From: a virus
DNA: 35,457 nt
Virus record (IMG/VR): IMGVR_UViG_3300047095_000401
Span: 1-35,457 of that record
Reading direction: 5' to 3' (one strand)
The notes under the pieces are model-generated. The model saw only the letters and a list, made by a program, of their open reading frames with translations. It made no database searches and was not told the origin of the DNA. Of the stretch, positions 17,843 to 24,738 are shown piece after piece (position 1 is the first letter of the stretch; every line of letters starts with the position of its first letter). The translations under genes and the position numbers were made by a program.

Positions 17843-18474
17843 GCCAGAAAAATTGAAAGAATAAGAACTGCAATTGCGGGAATGCTTACGGCAATAATCG
17901 GCAAAATTTGAATGAAGAATTCAGGTGTCAAGTAATTCTTGACTTCTGGTTCAAGGTCACTTGAAGAAAAGTGTTTTTCAATTTCCGAAATTGCTTCACC
18001 AAATGTTTCAAAATGCCTTGAAAAGACAATTTCAAACTGGTTTGATCGTTCCAGAACACCGACAACTTGATTGTTCATGTGAAAGAACCTGACAAGTCCG
18101 GCATCTGGGTTGTCCAAAGGCAAATGACGAGCATTCAATGACAAGAATTCACGACCGCCTTCAGTGTAGATGAAATGTATCAAGTTTTCCATTCTGCCGT
18201 TGTAAGTCCGTAAAAAAGGGTTTTTCGTCTTGAATTCTTTTCCAGTTGCAGTCTTCAAAATTGAAACTGACTGGTGTTGACCTTCAGCATGAAAAAGAAG
18301 ACCGAAACCAATGTTTTCAATGTCTTCATCTTTTGGAATTCCGAAACCTTCAAACTTTTCAATGTTTCTGATTTTCATTTCAACCTGAAATGATTCAAAA
18401 CACTTTTTGAAGTCAATGAAAGTTTGTTCAGATGTTGAACCGTTGTGTTTTTGTTCAATTTGTAGTTTATACAT
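17830..18474 (-). CDS. C-terminally anchored early protein, 214 aa
   Basis: The ATG at 18472-18474 (MYKLQIEQKHNGSTSEQTFI) gives an 8-bp overlap with the preceding gene and is preferred over the longer frame. The body is soluble (KNPFLRTYNGRMENLIHFIY, FLSLNARHLPLDNPDAGLVR). The last ~27 residues form one membrane helix (ILPIIAVSIPAIAVLILSIF) with a short basic end. A tail-anchored inner-membrane protein made early could act in superinfection exclusion or host takeover, but this is speculation. No family was recognised. Confidence 0.7.
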   Translation of the reverse strand: MYKLQIEQKHNGSTSEQTFIDFKKCFESFQVEMKIRNIEKFEGFGIPKDEDIENIGFGLLFHAEGQHQSVSILKTATGKEFKTKNPFLRTYNGRMENLIHFIYTEGGREFLSLNARHLPLDNPDAGLVRFFHMNNQVVGVLERSNQFEIVFSRHFETFGEAISEIEKHFSSSDLEPEVKNYLTPEFFIQILPIIAVSIPAIAVLILSIFLAWKQ

Positions 18475-18781
18475 GATTTTGCGATTTTTGATTGTCAATG
18501 ATTATTTTGAATGATTCAAGTTGTTCACCAGTTAGAATGATCGCTGAAGTGTTCTGGAATGTCAGACCATACGACCAAAGGTTTTCAACCATGTCTTTGA
18601 AGTTGTCTGAATAAAGATTTCTTGCAATGTGTGTCAAGTAATCTTTTGCAGAATCAACTGAATCAAATTCTTGAAAACAGACCAGTGAACCAGAAACAAA
18701 GACTTCATTCAAAAGACCAAATGACTTCACCGAAGCGAAATCATTTGGTGTTGATGCGAACGATTTTACGATTGCCTTCAT
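18467..18781 (-). CDS. Hypothetical early protein, 104 aa
   Basis: The product starts MKAIVKSFASTPNDFASVKS and ends IIIDNQKSQNHV. It is a small alpha/beta soluble protein with no motif I recognise. It sits two bases after the first gene of the early unit that begins at the 19.0-kb promoter and overlaps the next gene slightly. Confidence 0.7.
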   Translation of the reverse strand: MKAIVKSFASTPNDFASVKSFGLLNEVFVSGSLVCFQEFDSVDSAKDYLTHIARNLYSDNFKDMVENLWSYGLTFQNTSAIILTGEQLESFKIIIDNQKSQNHV

Positions 18782-18783
18782 AA

Positions 18784-18981
18784 TTAGTCAAGAATAACTT
18801 CATTTGAAGAAACACTGATGTCAAAACAAACTTCTTGTTTTGTTTCAATGTGTTCGAAACATGCTAACGTTACATCGTCATTTTCATGTTGAAAACCAGT
18901 GAAAGTCAAATTTTCATGTTCAGAAAATTGTGTCTTGATGTTGTATTCAGTACCCTTGAAAAGAAATTGAATGTTTTTCAT
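18784..18981 (-). CDS. Hypothetical early protein, 65 aa
   Basis: The frame is open further upstream, but that part encodes the promoter at 19008-19036, so the ATG at 18979-18981 (MKNIQFLFKGTEYNIKTQFS) is the start. The rest is acidic and beta-rich (HENDDVTLACFEHIETKQEV). It is the first gene of an early transcription unit. No homologue was recognised. Confidence 0.7.
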   Translation of the reverse strand: MKNIQFLFKGTEYNIKTQFSEHENLTFTGFQHENDDVTLACFEHIETKQEVCFDISVSSNEVILD

Positions 18982-19007
18982 GATGTTTTTGAGTTTGTTT
19001 GTTTCTG

Positions 19008-19036
19008 CAAATGTAAAAAGATTTTGATTCATGCAA
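19008..19036 (-). promoter_or_regulatory. Early promoter, copy 1
   Basis: Minus strand: TTG (19034-19036), 18-bp spacer, TACATTTG (19008-19015). The flank upstream (TTTCAAAAGATGTTGCATGA) matches the two other early promoters closely. It lies 27 bp before the start of the 65-aa gene. Confidence 0.75.
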
Positions 19037-19069
19037 CATCTTTTGAAATTTTTTTTCAGAAAAAACACT

Positions 19070-19381
19070 TCAGTTCAGTTTTGCATATCGCCAAAGGTCG
19101 GCAGAAATCACGAGAAAATGGTCTTCAGGAACACAATTCAGACTGATGTAATTGTGAAGAAAACCGAACCTTTCAGAATCGAATTCTTCATTTTTGGTTG
19201 CTTTTTCAAGTTCTTCAAGAAGGTCAACAATGTAAATTTCTTCGATTGACAAGTCAATTTTTCGCTTCAGTTCTGGAACATAAATTTCAAGACCTTTTTC
19301 ACCAAAGGTTCTGACAACTTCAAAGGTTCTGAAGTTCAATTCTTGAAGAATGTTCATTTTGTGTTTGACAATTATTTTCAT
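19070..19381 (-). CDS. Hypothetical early protein, 103 aa
   Basis: The product contains EVVRTFGEKGLEIYVPELKR and SIEEIYIVDLLEELEKATKN, an acidic alpha/beta protein with no motif I recognise. A second Met (MNILQELNF) eight residues in could be the start. It is the last gene of the unit carrying the glycosyltransferase and PP-loop genes and is followed by the copy-1 early promoter. Confidence 0.65.
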   Translation of the reverse strand: MKIIVKHKMNILQELNFRTFEVVRTFGEKGLEIYVPELKRKIDLSIEEIYIVDLLEELEKATKNEEFDSERFGFLHNYISLNCVPEDHFLVISADLWRYAKLN

Positions 19382-19423
19382 GATTTTTGATTTTTTGTAA
19401 AAAATTAAGTTTGAAAAAATGAT

Positions 19424-20275
19424 TCATTCATTTTCACAAAACCCAGAATCGCAGGTGTCATATTGGTCGAATTCAATTGTTAGTTGCTTTTTGAAATTTT
19501 TTATTTGTTCGTAAGAAACATCTGAACGCCATGTTCCAGATTTGTTTTTTTCATTTTTTTCAGCACAAAGAAACCAGTTCATTTTGTTGGAGTGTTTTTC
19601 AAACATTCTGTGTAATAAAATCGGGTTTCGGTGAAAACAACCCACGCAATTGTTAAATTCAGCAAATCGAACTGGTTTGTCTTTCCAAAACTTTTCAATT
19701 TCGTCTTTGAAAGTTCTTTTTTCAATCAAAGGGAATGTCGGTTTTTGCCACGGTATCTGTTTCCATTTATTTCGTCCGTCTTTCAACTTTTCAGTTGTCC
19801 ATTTATATGATAAAAAGCCGTTTTCATCTGTTTTTTCAATCATTGTTTGCATTCTGCTTGTTTCATTTGCTCTGAAACCGATTCGCATTTCAACTGGTTC
19901 TTCAAAATTATCGAGCCAGAATTTGAACATTGGTTCAATTTTCAAAAAAGTCGTGCAATATCTGTGAAGTTTATTCGGCAACCAACCGCCTTTTTTTTGA
20001 ATTATTTGGTCATAAGTTTCGCCAGAAACAATTTTTATTTCTTGACCGATAAATTGTTCAAGGTCTAAAATTGTATAAATGATTAAATCGTCTTCAAGTG
20101 TTCCAACAAAAGGTTTTTGAATTCTGTCTTCAACAATTTGGCGAATTTTCGAATCTGGAAAAAGACAATTCTTGTCTTCAGTTCTTACCAAAGAAAAAAG
20201 ATTAAGGTCGGCTAAATAATTAGCAGCGATAAAAGAAGAAGTTTTTCCGCCAGAAACAGAATTGATTGTTTTCAT
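19424..20275 (-). CDS. PAPS-reductase-like PP-loop protein, 283 aa
   Basis: SGGKTSS (residues 8-14) is the PP-loop that binds ATP-type nucleotides. RYCTTFLKIEP (~105-115) is the second signature of the PAPS reductase/DndC-like superfamily. C-terminal Cys (C210-x2-C213, C237, C275-x4-C280) could hold an Fe-S cluster or metal. Members reduce or activate sulfur or adenylate substrates; phage copies are of unknown substrate. It lies three genes after the TAGT-like glycosyltransferase, so a part in nucleic-acid modification is possible (inference). By eye the gene is more A/T-rich in codon choice than its neighbours, hinting at recent acquisition. Confidence 0.8.
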   Translation of the reverse strand: MKTINSVSGGKTSSFIAANYLADLNLFSLVRTEDKNCLFPDSKIRQIVEDRIQKPFVGTLEDDLIIYTILDLEQFIGQEIKIVSGETYDQIIQKKGGWLPNKLHRYCTTFLKIEPMFKFWLDNFEEPVEMRIGFRANETSRMQTMIEKTDENGFLSYKWTTEKLKDGRNKWKQIPWQKPTFPLIEKRTFKDEIEKFWKDKPVRFAEFNNCVGCFHRNPILLHRMFEKHSNKMNWFLCAEKNEKNKSGTWRSDVSYEQIKNFKKQLTIEFDQYDTCDSGFCENE

Positions 20276-20463
20276 GATTTTAAGATTTTGATTTCAACTG
20301 GTGTGATTGCAAAGACTTCAAGAAAGTCAAAGAAGTCTTGACATTCTTCAGAAGTCATTTGTCTGGTTGTTTGAACTTCACCGCCTTCAAGTTTGAAAAC
20401 GATCTGAAACAATTCAGGTTCAAAGATTGATGTCTGGTGTGTCTTGTTTTTTGTGCTTTTCAT
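20272..20463 (-). CDS. Hypothetical protein, 63 aa
   Basis: The product starts MKSTKNKTHQTSIFEPELFQ and ends AITPVEIKILKS. The ATG at 20461-20463 is preferred over a TTG one codon earlier. It overlaps the glycosyltransferase 3' end by 44 bp in another frame, and its stop overlaps the PP-loop start as ATGA. No function was recognised; the overlaps suggest co-expression with both. Confidence 0.65.
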   Translation of the reverse strand: MKSTKNKTHQTSIFEPELFQIVFKLEGGEVQTTRQMTSEECQDFFDFLEVFAITPVEIKILKS

Positions 20464-21304
20464 CAAGAATCAAAGGTGTTGTGTTCAACCACGAAATTGA
20501 ATGATGAATTCTCGGGTTTGAACTTGACATCATTGCAACTTTAACTGATGAAGGTTGCATGATTACGGTTGTGAAAGACTTGCAGTAAGTCCCGAAACGC
20601 AAATATGCTTCCGTCATTCCAGAATTCTGCGATTGTGTTGCAGTCTGAACCAGTGAAACCATTGGAACCGTACCAAACAATTCACCACGACTTCCGAGTG
20701 TTGTGTATGTGTTCACATCTTCATTGATTGAACCAACAAACTGAAATTCACGATCAGTTGAACAAATGAATGAATTCATACATTTTCGCAACAAGGGTCT
20801 TTTCTGAACATACGGGTTTTCGATGCCGCCGATGAAGTCACCGCCTTGTGCAAAGGCAATTGATTTGAAAGGTGTTGACTTGAAGAATTCAAGATGAAGG
20901 TCAAAGACTTCATCAAGATTCATTCTTTTGTCAACCAGAAGTTTTTTGCCGTCTGGTGAAATGTATCTGAATTCAAATGACACGTAATCGTCATCGAGTT
21001 GAATGAAAAACTTCAGGTCAAGTTCTTTTGCAATCTGAAAACACGCATTTCGTGCGTAAACAATCGTTTTGCGATCTTCAAAGTTGTTCCCTTCATCAAA
21101 GGTTTCTGAAATCTTCAGTTTGTCAAACACCTTCACATTGTCAATACCAAAGTTGTCAATGTACTTCTGAAGGGTTTTGTCTTCATTGTCAACGATGAAA
21201 TAAATTCGACCAGTGTAATTGCATTTTTTCAAGGTCTTCAAGGTCTTGACTTTGTCAGGTCGTCCATGTGTCAAGATGAAAACGGCAAAAGATTCATTCT
21301 TCAT
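20420..21304 (-). CDS. TET-associated-type glycosyltransferase (TAGT-like), 294 aa
   Basis: The start at ATG 21302-21304 (MKNESFAVFILTHGRPDKVK) is preferred because the longer frame lies within the upstream gene. The fold shows ILTHGRP (residues ~10-16), a metal-binding acidic motif QLDDDYV (102-108), and AQGGDFIGG, CMNSFICSTDREFQFVG and NEDVNTYTTLGSRGELF (194-210), with IHH (266-268) near the end. This pattern fits the phage TAGT/GREB1-related family proposed to glycosylate oxidised pyrimidines in DNA. I see no TET/JBP dioxygenase or DNA methyltransferase here. The substrate (DNA, nucleotide or protein) is therefore open. Confidence 0.75.
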   Translation of the reverse strand: MKNESFAVFILTHGRPDKVKTLKTLKKCNYTGRIYFIVDNEDKTLQKYIDNFGIDNVKVFDKLKISETFDEGNNFEDRKTIVYARNACFQIAKELDLKFFIQLDDDYVSFEFRYISPDGKKLLVDKRMNLDEVFDLHLEFFKSTPFKSIAFAQGGDFIGGIENPYVQKRPLLRKCMNSFICSTDREFQFVGSINEDVNTYTTLGSRGELFGTVPMVSLVQTATQSQNSGMTEAYLRFGTYCKSFTTVIMQPSSVKVAMMSSSNPRIHHSISWLNTTPLILDEKHKKQDTPDINL

Positions 21305-21695
21305 TGTCAATGTATTCTTCAAGATATTGTTTTTTGAGTTCTTCACAAAGTTTGACAAAACCGTGTTGAATTGCCTTTTCAAAATCAATGATAACGAGTG
21401 CCGACTTTTCAAAAAGTCTTTGTGTTTCTGGTGAAGAATGTGCGTAATAATCTGCAATTTTTTCATAATTGAAAACCAGATGTCTTCTTGCGGCATCAAT
21501 CAGAAACCTTTTTTCTTCAAAACTGATGTTTGATTGTTCAATTTCACGAATCAGTCTTTGTGTCTTTGACTTGTCAACAAGTTCAATGATGTGCGGTTTT
21601 CTGTTTTTGGGTTCATAAACTGGTGCTTGAATGTTCTTTGTGTACTTGACCGAGTTCGGGTCAACTTCTTCACCAAAAAGATTGATTTGCTTCAT
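21294..21695 (-). CDS. Conserved partner of the TAGT-like gene, 133 aa
   Basis: The product starts MKQINLFGEEVDPNSVKYTK and then has PVYEPKNRKPHIIELVDKSK, IADYYAHSSPETQRLFEKSA and LVIIDFEKAIQHGFVKLCEE. It is helical and acidic. I have an unverified recollection of the pattern EPKN-KPH--ELVD ... FNYEKIADYYAH in phage proteins next to glycosyltransferases or DNA-modification genes. It overlaps the glycosyltransferase by 11 bp, so the two are coupled. A possible adaptor or DNA-binding partner; the function is unproven. Confidence 0.7.
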   Translation of the reverse strand: MKQINLFGEEVDPNSVKYTKNIQAPVYEPKNRKPHIIELVDKSKTQRLIREIEQSNISFEEKRFLIDAARRHLVFNYEKIADYYAHSSPETQRLFEKSALVIIDFEKAIQHGFVKLCEELKKQYLEEYIDNEE

Positions 21696-21709
21696 GTTTT
21701 TTTTATGCT

Positions 21710-21734
21710 AAAAAAGGGCGGTTGTTAGCCGCCC
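21710..21734 (-). terminator. Rho-independent terminator or attenuator before the TAGT unit
   Basis: Minus strand: GGGCGG stem (pairing 21729-21734 with 21716-21721), 7-nt loop, then T6. It follows the 73-aa gene and stands only ~15 bp before the start of the 133-aa gene, with no promoter visible between, so read-through may feed that gene. Confidence 0.8.
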
Positions 21735-21755
21735 AGATTGTTTTTATTTATTGAA

Positions 21756-21977
21756 TCAGAATAAGTCAGTCAGAAGGTTCACATTTGTGGTTGTGACGTT
21801 TTTCCAAAGTGTAATGATGAAAAACTGATGTTTTATACGCACAACCGTTTCAGTTGATTCAATTGAAATGTCTTTCAAAGGAACTGAAATGAATTCAGGT
21901 GTTGTCAAATAAAGCAATGATTCGGAAACTTCTGGTTTGTATTGCTTCGGAATTTGATTCAGAATTGAAGTGTTCAT
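21756..21977 (-). CDS. Hypothetical early protein, 73 aa
   Basis: The product starts MNTSILNQIPKQYKPEVSES and ends TTTNVNLLTDLF; the second half is beta-rich (VVRIKHQFFIITLWKNV). No membrane helix is certain and no family was recognised. It is the last gene of the early unit starting at the 22.5-kb promoter and is followed by a strong hairpin terminator. Confidence 0.65.
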   Translation of the reverse strand: MNTSILNQIPKQYKPEVSESLLYLTTPEFISVPLKDISIESTETVVRIKHQFFIITLWKNVTTTNVNLLTDLF

Positions 21978-21997
21978 GATGTTGTGTGTTTGATTGA

Positions 21998-22165
21998 TTA
22001 AAAATGAAGAAATTGACTGACAAGTGTTTCAAGTGTTTCACCAGTTAGTTGACCGTTGAAAAGAATTTTCAAGTCCAAATCAACACCTTCAAGTGTTGCA
22101 TCAATGACAAGTTCTTCAGCGGTGTAAAATTGTTTTGTGTAAAACGGGCAGTTCAATGAAAACAT
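21998..22165 (-). CDS. Hypothetical early protein, 55 aa
   Basis: The ATG at 22163-22165 (MFSLNCPFYTKQFYTAEELV) is preferred over a TTG nine codons upstream. The product is small, acidic and probably alpha/beta. It is the middle gene of a three-gene early unit. No motif was recognised. Confidence 0.6.
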   Translation of the reverse strand: MFSLNCPFYTKQFYTAEELVIDATLEGVDLDLKILFNGQLTGETLETLVSQFLHF

Positions 22166-22201
22166 GATTTCTGATTTTTTAAGGTTTGACAATTAGCGAT
22201 C

Positions 22202-22468
22202 TTATTTTGTAGGGTATTGAATGTCGTCTGATTTGAATTCAATTGAAGAAACTTCAATTGATTCTTCAAGAAAAGAAAGAATCAATTCATCAATGATGTC
22301 ATTCAATTCGTCTTTGAAAAGAATCATGTCATTGCCAAAGATGTAAAGTGTTCCGTCAAGTGCGTAATCGAAGTCAAAGTTGTACTTCTGGTCTTCAATT
22401 AGTGCCTGAACCAGTTTTGCGGCGCGGAAAGATTTTCTTTCATTTGAAATTGTAAGTGTTGCAGTCAT
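22202..22468 (-). CDS. Hypothetical early protein, 88 aa
   Basis: The product starts MTATLTISNERKSFRAAKLV and has acidic helical segments (LNDIIDELILSFLEESIEVS). It is soluble and no family was recognised. It is the first gene after the copy-2 early promoter. Small acidic early proteins of this kind often act on host enzymes, but nothing here shows a target. Confidence 0.7.
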   Translation of the reverse strand: MTATLTISNERKSFRAAKLVQALIEDQKYNFDFDYALDGTLYIFGNDMILFKDELNDIIDELILSFLEESIEVSSIEFKSDDIQYPTK

Positions 22469-22500
22469 GATGTTGTGTTTTTAAGATTGATTTGCTTCAA

Positions 22501-22530
22501 CAAATGTATTGAAGTTTTTTATTCATGCAA
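22501..22530 (-). promoter_or_regulatory. Early promoter, copy 2
   Basis: Minus strand: TTG (22528-22530), 19-bp spacer, TACATTTG (22501-22508). The core GTGTTGCATGAAT is shared with copy 1. It lies about 33 bp before the start of the 88-aa gene. Confidence 0.75.
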
Positions 22531-22592
22531 CACTTTATGAAAAATAATTTCATTTTGATGTTGATTTTTCTTGAACTGGTTTGTTTTTGGGC

Positions 22593-22620
22593 AAAAAAAA
22601 GGGCGGTTGTTGACCGCCCT
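22593..22620 (-). terminator. Rho-independent terminator
   Basis: Minus strand: AGGGCGGT stem, 5-nt loop, ACCGCCCT, then T8. It lies after the 174-aa gene and before the copy-2 early promoter. Stem and loop are nearly the same as those of the hairpin at 21.7 kb. Confidence 0.9.
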
Positions 22621-22639
22621 GACATTGAATTTCTGGTTT

Positions 22640-23164
22640 TTAGAAAGTCCAGTCATAATGATAATCGCATGAACCAAACAAGATTCGTATTTTTGAATAA
22701 ACTTTTTTTGACTTTGTCACACCTTCAATGACTTTTCTCGGCCAGACATCGCCTTCGTAGATTTGTTCCAACAATTCAGGGTTGTTCTTCTGAAGATATG
22801 CCGGAATTGATGCAGAAGGTATTGAATCAATGAATTCTTGTGTGAATGTGATTTCATTGCCGACTTGATACCAACCGCCACGGCGGTATTCAACTGAATA
22901 AAATTGACCAGTTTGTTCATGAATCCAGTTTTGATGTCCGATTTGACAATTTTGTGACTTGTCTGCGATTGTGTTCAATATTTCAAGAACAACCTTTTTG
23001 CCGCAACTTGAAACTGAATGAATCAGAACAACATCACGATCAGTCCATGACATGATTGTTGCGAATTCTCCAGCAACCGGAACCGATTCATTGTTTGACA
23101 TTAACCAGTTGAAGAATGAACCGGCTTGTGAAAGTTTTTGTGTTTGTTTGAATGTTGTTTTCAT
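22640..23164 (-). CDS. Early protein of unknown function, 174 aa
   Basis: The frame is open further upstream, but the ATG at 23162-23164 (MKTTFKQTQKLSQAGSFFNW) lies just after the copy-3 promoter and is the start. The body has paired aromatic and Gly-rich segments (GQFYSVEYRRGGWYQVGNEI) and two Cys near SVSSCGKK and KSQNCQ. It is soluble and no family was recognised. It is a single-gene transcription unit, the first after the late terminator, so probably among the earliest genes expressed. Confidence 0.7.
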   Translation of the reverse strand: MKTTFKQTQKLSQAGSFFNWLMSNNESVPVAGEFATIMSWTDRDVVLIHSVSSCGKKVVLEILNTIADKSQNCQIGHQNWIHEQTGQFYSVEYRRGGWYQVGNEITFTQEFIDSIPSASIPAYLQKNNPELLEQIYEGDVWPRKVIEGVTKSKKVYSKIRILFGSCDYHYDWTF

Positions 23165-23195
23165 GATGTTTTGTTTTTGATTGATTTGCATGTGA

Positions 23196-23225
23196 CAAAG
23201 GTGCGTGTTTTTTTGATATAAACAA
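23196..23225 (-). promoter_or_regulatory. Early promoter, copy 3
   Basis: Minus strand: TTG (23223-23225), 19-bp spacer, CACCTTTG (23196-23203), one mismatch from TAnnTTTG. The upstream element TTTTTCAAAAGGTGTTG matches the other two copies. It lies about 30 bp before the 174-aa gene. Confidence 0.65.
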
Positions 23226-23300
23226 CACCTTTTGAAAAATAATTTCAATTTATTTTTCTTTTTCCTGAATCTGAATCAGTTAGCGATGTGAAATTTCATA

Positions 23301-23325
23301 AAAAAACCCTGAATCGCTTCAGGGT
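23301..23325 (-). terminator. Rho-independent terminator ending the late transcript
   Basis: Minus strand: ACCCTGAA stem (8 bp), 4-nt loop, TTCAGGGT, then a T6 tract. It lies between the last late gene and the first early promoter and so separates the two halves of the circular transcription map. Confidence 0.9.
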
Positions 23326-23331
23326 CTTATC

Positions 23332-23379
23332 GCAAATCGTCACAAATGAATCAAACAACACTTGAATCGATTTGCAAAT
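23332..23379. promoter_or_regulatory. Inverted repeats between late genes and terminator
   Basis: GCAAATCG (23332-23339) recurs inverted as CGATTTGC (23368-23375), and ATTTGCAAAT (23370-23379) is a perfect palindrome. They lie in the longest stretch without a gene in the window (23165-23411). An operator or origin element is possible; nothing proves it. Confidence 0.35.
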
Positions 23380-23411
23380 ATATGAAAACACCTTTCATGA
23401 AGGCGGAAATT

Positions 23412-23837
23412 TCAAGAATTGACCTTTCTTTCACTGATTGCCAGAACAACATGACTGACTGAAACAACTGCCAAAAACACCGGCCACGAAAAACCAGTCA
23501 AAGGTTTTGACCAGATGAAGACTGAAAGTGTTACCCAGACATTCATGCAATACAGACAACCGCCCAAAGGTTTTGACATGAACCTGAAAAGATTTCGGTC
23601 TTTCTTCAACCATGCAAGAACCTTTGTTGACCAGAACCCGAAAATTTGTTCAGGTTGAATCAAGAAGTCAATGAACAATGAAATCAAACCCGCAGCCGAA
23701 CCAACAACAACACCAGTGAAAACCGGTCCCGCTGTTTGACCAGTCAGAATTGCAACTGCAAAACCAAACATGAACCCGATTGAAATGAACCCAAACTGAT
23801 TGATTGAATCTTTTACTTTTGAAATTGAACTTTTCAT
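23412..23837 (-). CDS. Membrane protein of DUF1360-like pattern, 141 aa
   Basis: The ATG at 23835-23837 (MKSSISKVKDSINQFGFISI) is preferred; a longer frame would overlap the preceding gene. Three or four membrane helices are visible (~16-33, ~36-60, ~100-110, ~115-135). Between them lies KPLGGCLYCMNVWVTLSVFI, the CxxC-x-x-W pattern of small phage and bacterial membrane proteins of the DUF1360 type. It is the last late gene before a strong terminator. Function is unknown; the location suggests a lysis- or exclusion-related membrane role (inference). Confidence 0.7.
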   Translation of the reverse strand: MKSSISKVKDSINQFGFISIGFMFGFAVAILTGQTAGPVFTGVVVGSAAGLISLFIDFLIQPEQIFGFWSTKVLAWLKKDRNLFRFMSKPLGGCLYCMNVWVTLSVFIWSKPLTGFSWPVFLAVVSVSHVVLAISERKVNS

Positions 23838-23847
23838 TTTTTGAATT

Positions 23848-24150
23848 TTAGCATGTTGGAACAAGACCAGAAACTTCAAATGAACATGCACCGTCATCGC
23901 TGGTCAAATACATCAAACCAGAAACACCGTATGTGTTGATTTTTATTTTTATGGTTGTTGTTGAATTTTCATTGAATGTAAAAGGTATTTGAATCGCTTC
24001 ACCAAATGAAAATGTGAAGGTTTGTTCAAAGTAACCTGAATTCGACCAGATTTGGAATGTGTAATCGTCACCGAAAGGTGCATTGATTCCGAAATCAATT
24101 GTTTGATTTGGTGTGAAACAACCGATGTGTTTTGTGCAACCGCAATTCAT
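23848..24150 (-). CDS. Small Cys-rich virion-type protein, 100 aa
   Basis: The product starts MNCGCTKHIGCFTPNQTIDF, is beta-rich in the middle (YFEQTFTFSFGEAIQIPFTF) and ends SFEVSGLVPTC. Its Cys at both ends match the style of the large tail proteins of this phage. It lies after the neck genes. It may be a small decoration or tail component; no family was recognised. A TATCTTTG box lies ~14 bp before its start but lacks a good upstream element. Confidence 0.6.
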   Translation of the reverse strand: MNCGCTKHIGCFTPNQTIDFGINAPFGDDYTFQIWSNSGYFEQTFTFSFGEAIQIPFTFNENSTTTIKIKINTYGVSGLMYLTSDDGACSFEVSGLVPTC

Positions 24151-24177
24151 GATGTTTTTTTTTCAAAGATATAAATT

Positions 24178-24738
24178 TCAACAAGAAGGTGTTGAACAAG
24201 GGTTTTGACAATATGCTTCAAGTGACATGTCACGATCGCCAACAAGGTCAAAATCAAATGCAATGAAGGTCAAGTTTTTTGAAAAGGGTTTCGCCTTCTT
24301 TGATTCTTCTTGAACAACTGCAATTGAATCAATCAATGACTGAACTGGTTGAACTGAAACATTTGCAAAGGTTGAAGTTGAATTCAGGTCTGCGTTCAAA
24401 ACACCGAACCTGACTGATTCTTCAAGACAAATCGGGTCTGCGTTCTTCAGACATGCAACAACACGAAGTTCGTACCTTATTCGATAGAAATTCTGCATTT
24501 GTGCAAACTTCTTTGACATGCTTGTTTCAGAAAATTCAATTTTCCCTGAATTTCTGGTTCTGATGTAAAAATACGAATCTTCATGGTCTGTCAGTCCTGC
24601 GAAAACGTATTCATTTTGTGTCTGGTCTCGTTTCAAAACACGACCTTCTTCATCAATGATCGCAAGAAAGACTGACTTTTTCAGTTCTGGGTTTGTTTCT
24701 TGAATTGAAGAAACAATGTTTTCAAGGTGTTCTGTCAT
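24178..24738 (-). CDS. Neck/tail-terminator candidate, 186 aa
   Basis: The product starts MTEHLENIVSSIQETNPELK, has an alpha/beta body (YFYIRTRNSGKIEFSETSMS, YRIRYELRVVACLKNADPIC) and a Cys-rich end (AYCQNPCSTPSC). Its start overlaps the gp10-like gene as ATGA, and head-tail connector and tail-terminator genes commonly occur in that order. The assignment is from order and size only. Confidence 0.5.
   Translation of the reverse strand: MTEHLENIVSSIQETNPELKKSVFLAIIDEEGRVLKRDQTQNEYVFAGLTDHEDSYFYIRTRNSGKIEFSETSMSKKFAQMQNFYRIRYELRVVACLKNADPICLEESVRFGVLNADLNSTSTFANVSVQPVQSLIDSIAVVQEESKKAKPFSKNLTFIAFDFDLVGDRDMSLEAYCQNPCSTPSC

Noticed and set aside
18982-19068. Longer N-terminus of the 65-aa early protein
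   Set aside because: That stretch contains the copy-1 early promoter; the ATG at 18979-18981 lies just downstream of it.
21302-21499. Sixty-five-residue N-terminal extension of the TAGT-like protein
   Set aside because: It lies inside the coupled upstream gene in another frame and precedes the natural start MKNESFAVFI, where the recognisable fold begins.
24164-24171. TATCTTTG as a promoter for the 100-aa gene
   Set aside because: The -7-like box is good but no TTG/TTTG stands at 18-19 bp, and the site lies within a late operon.
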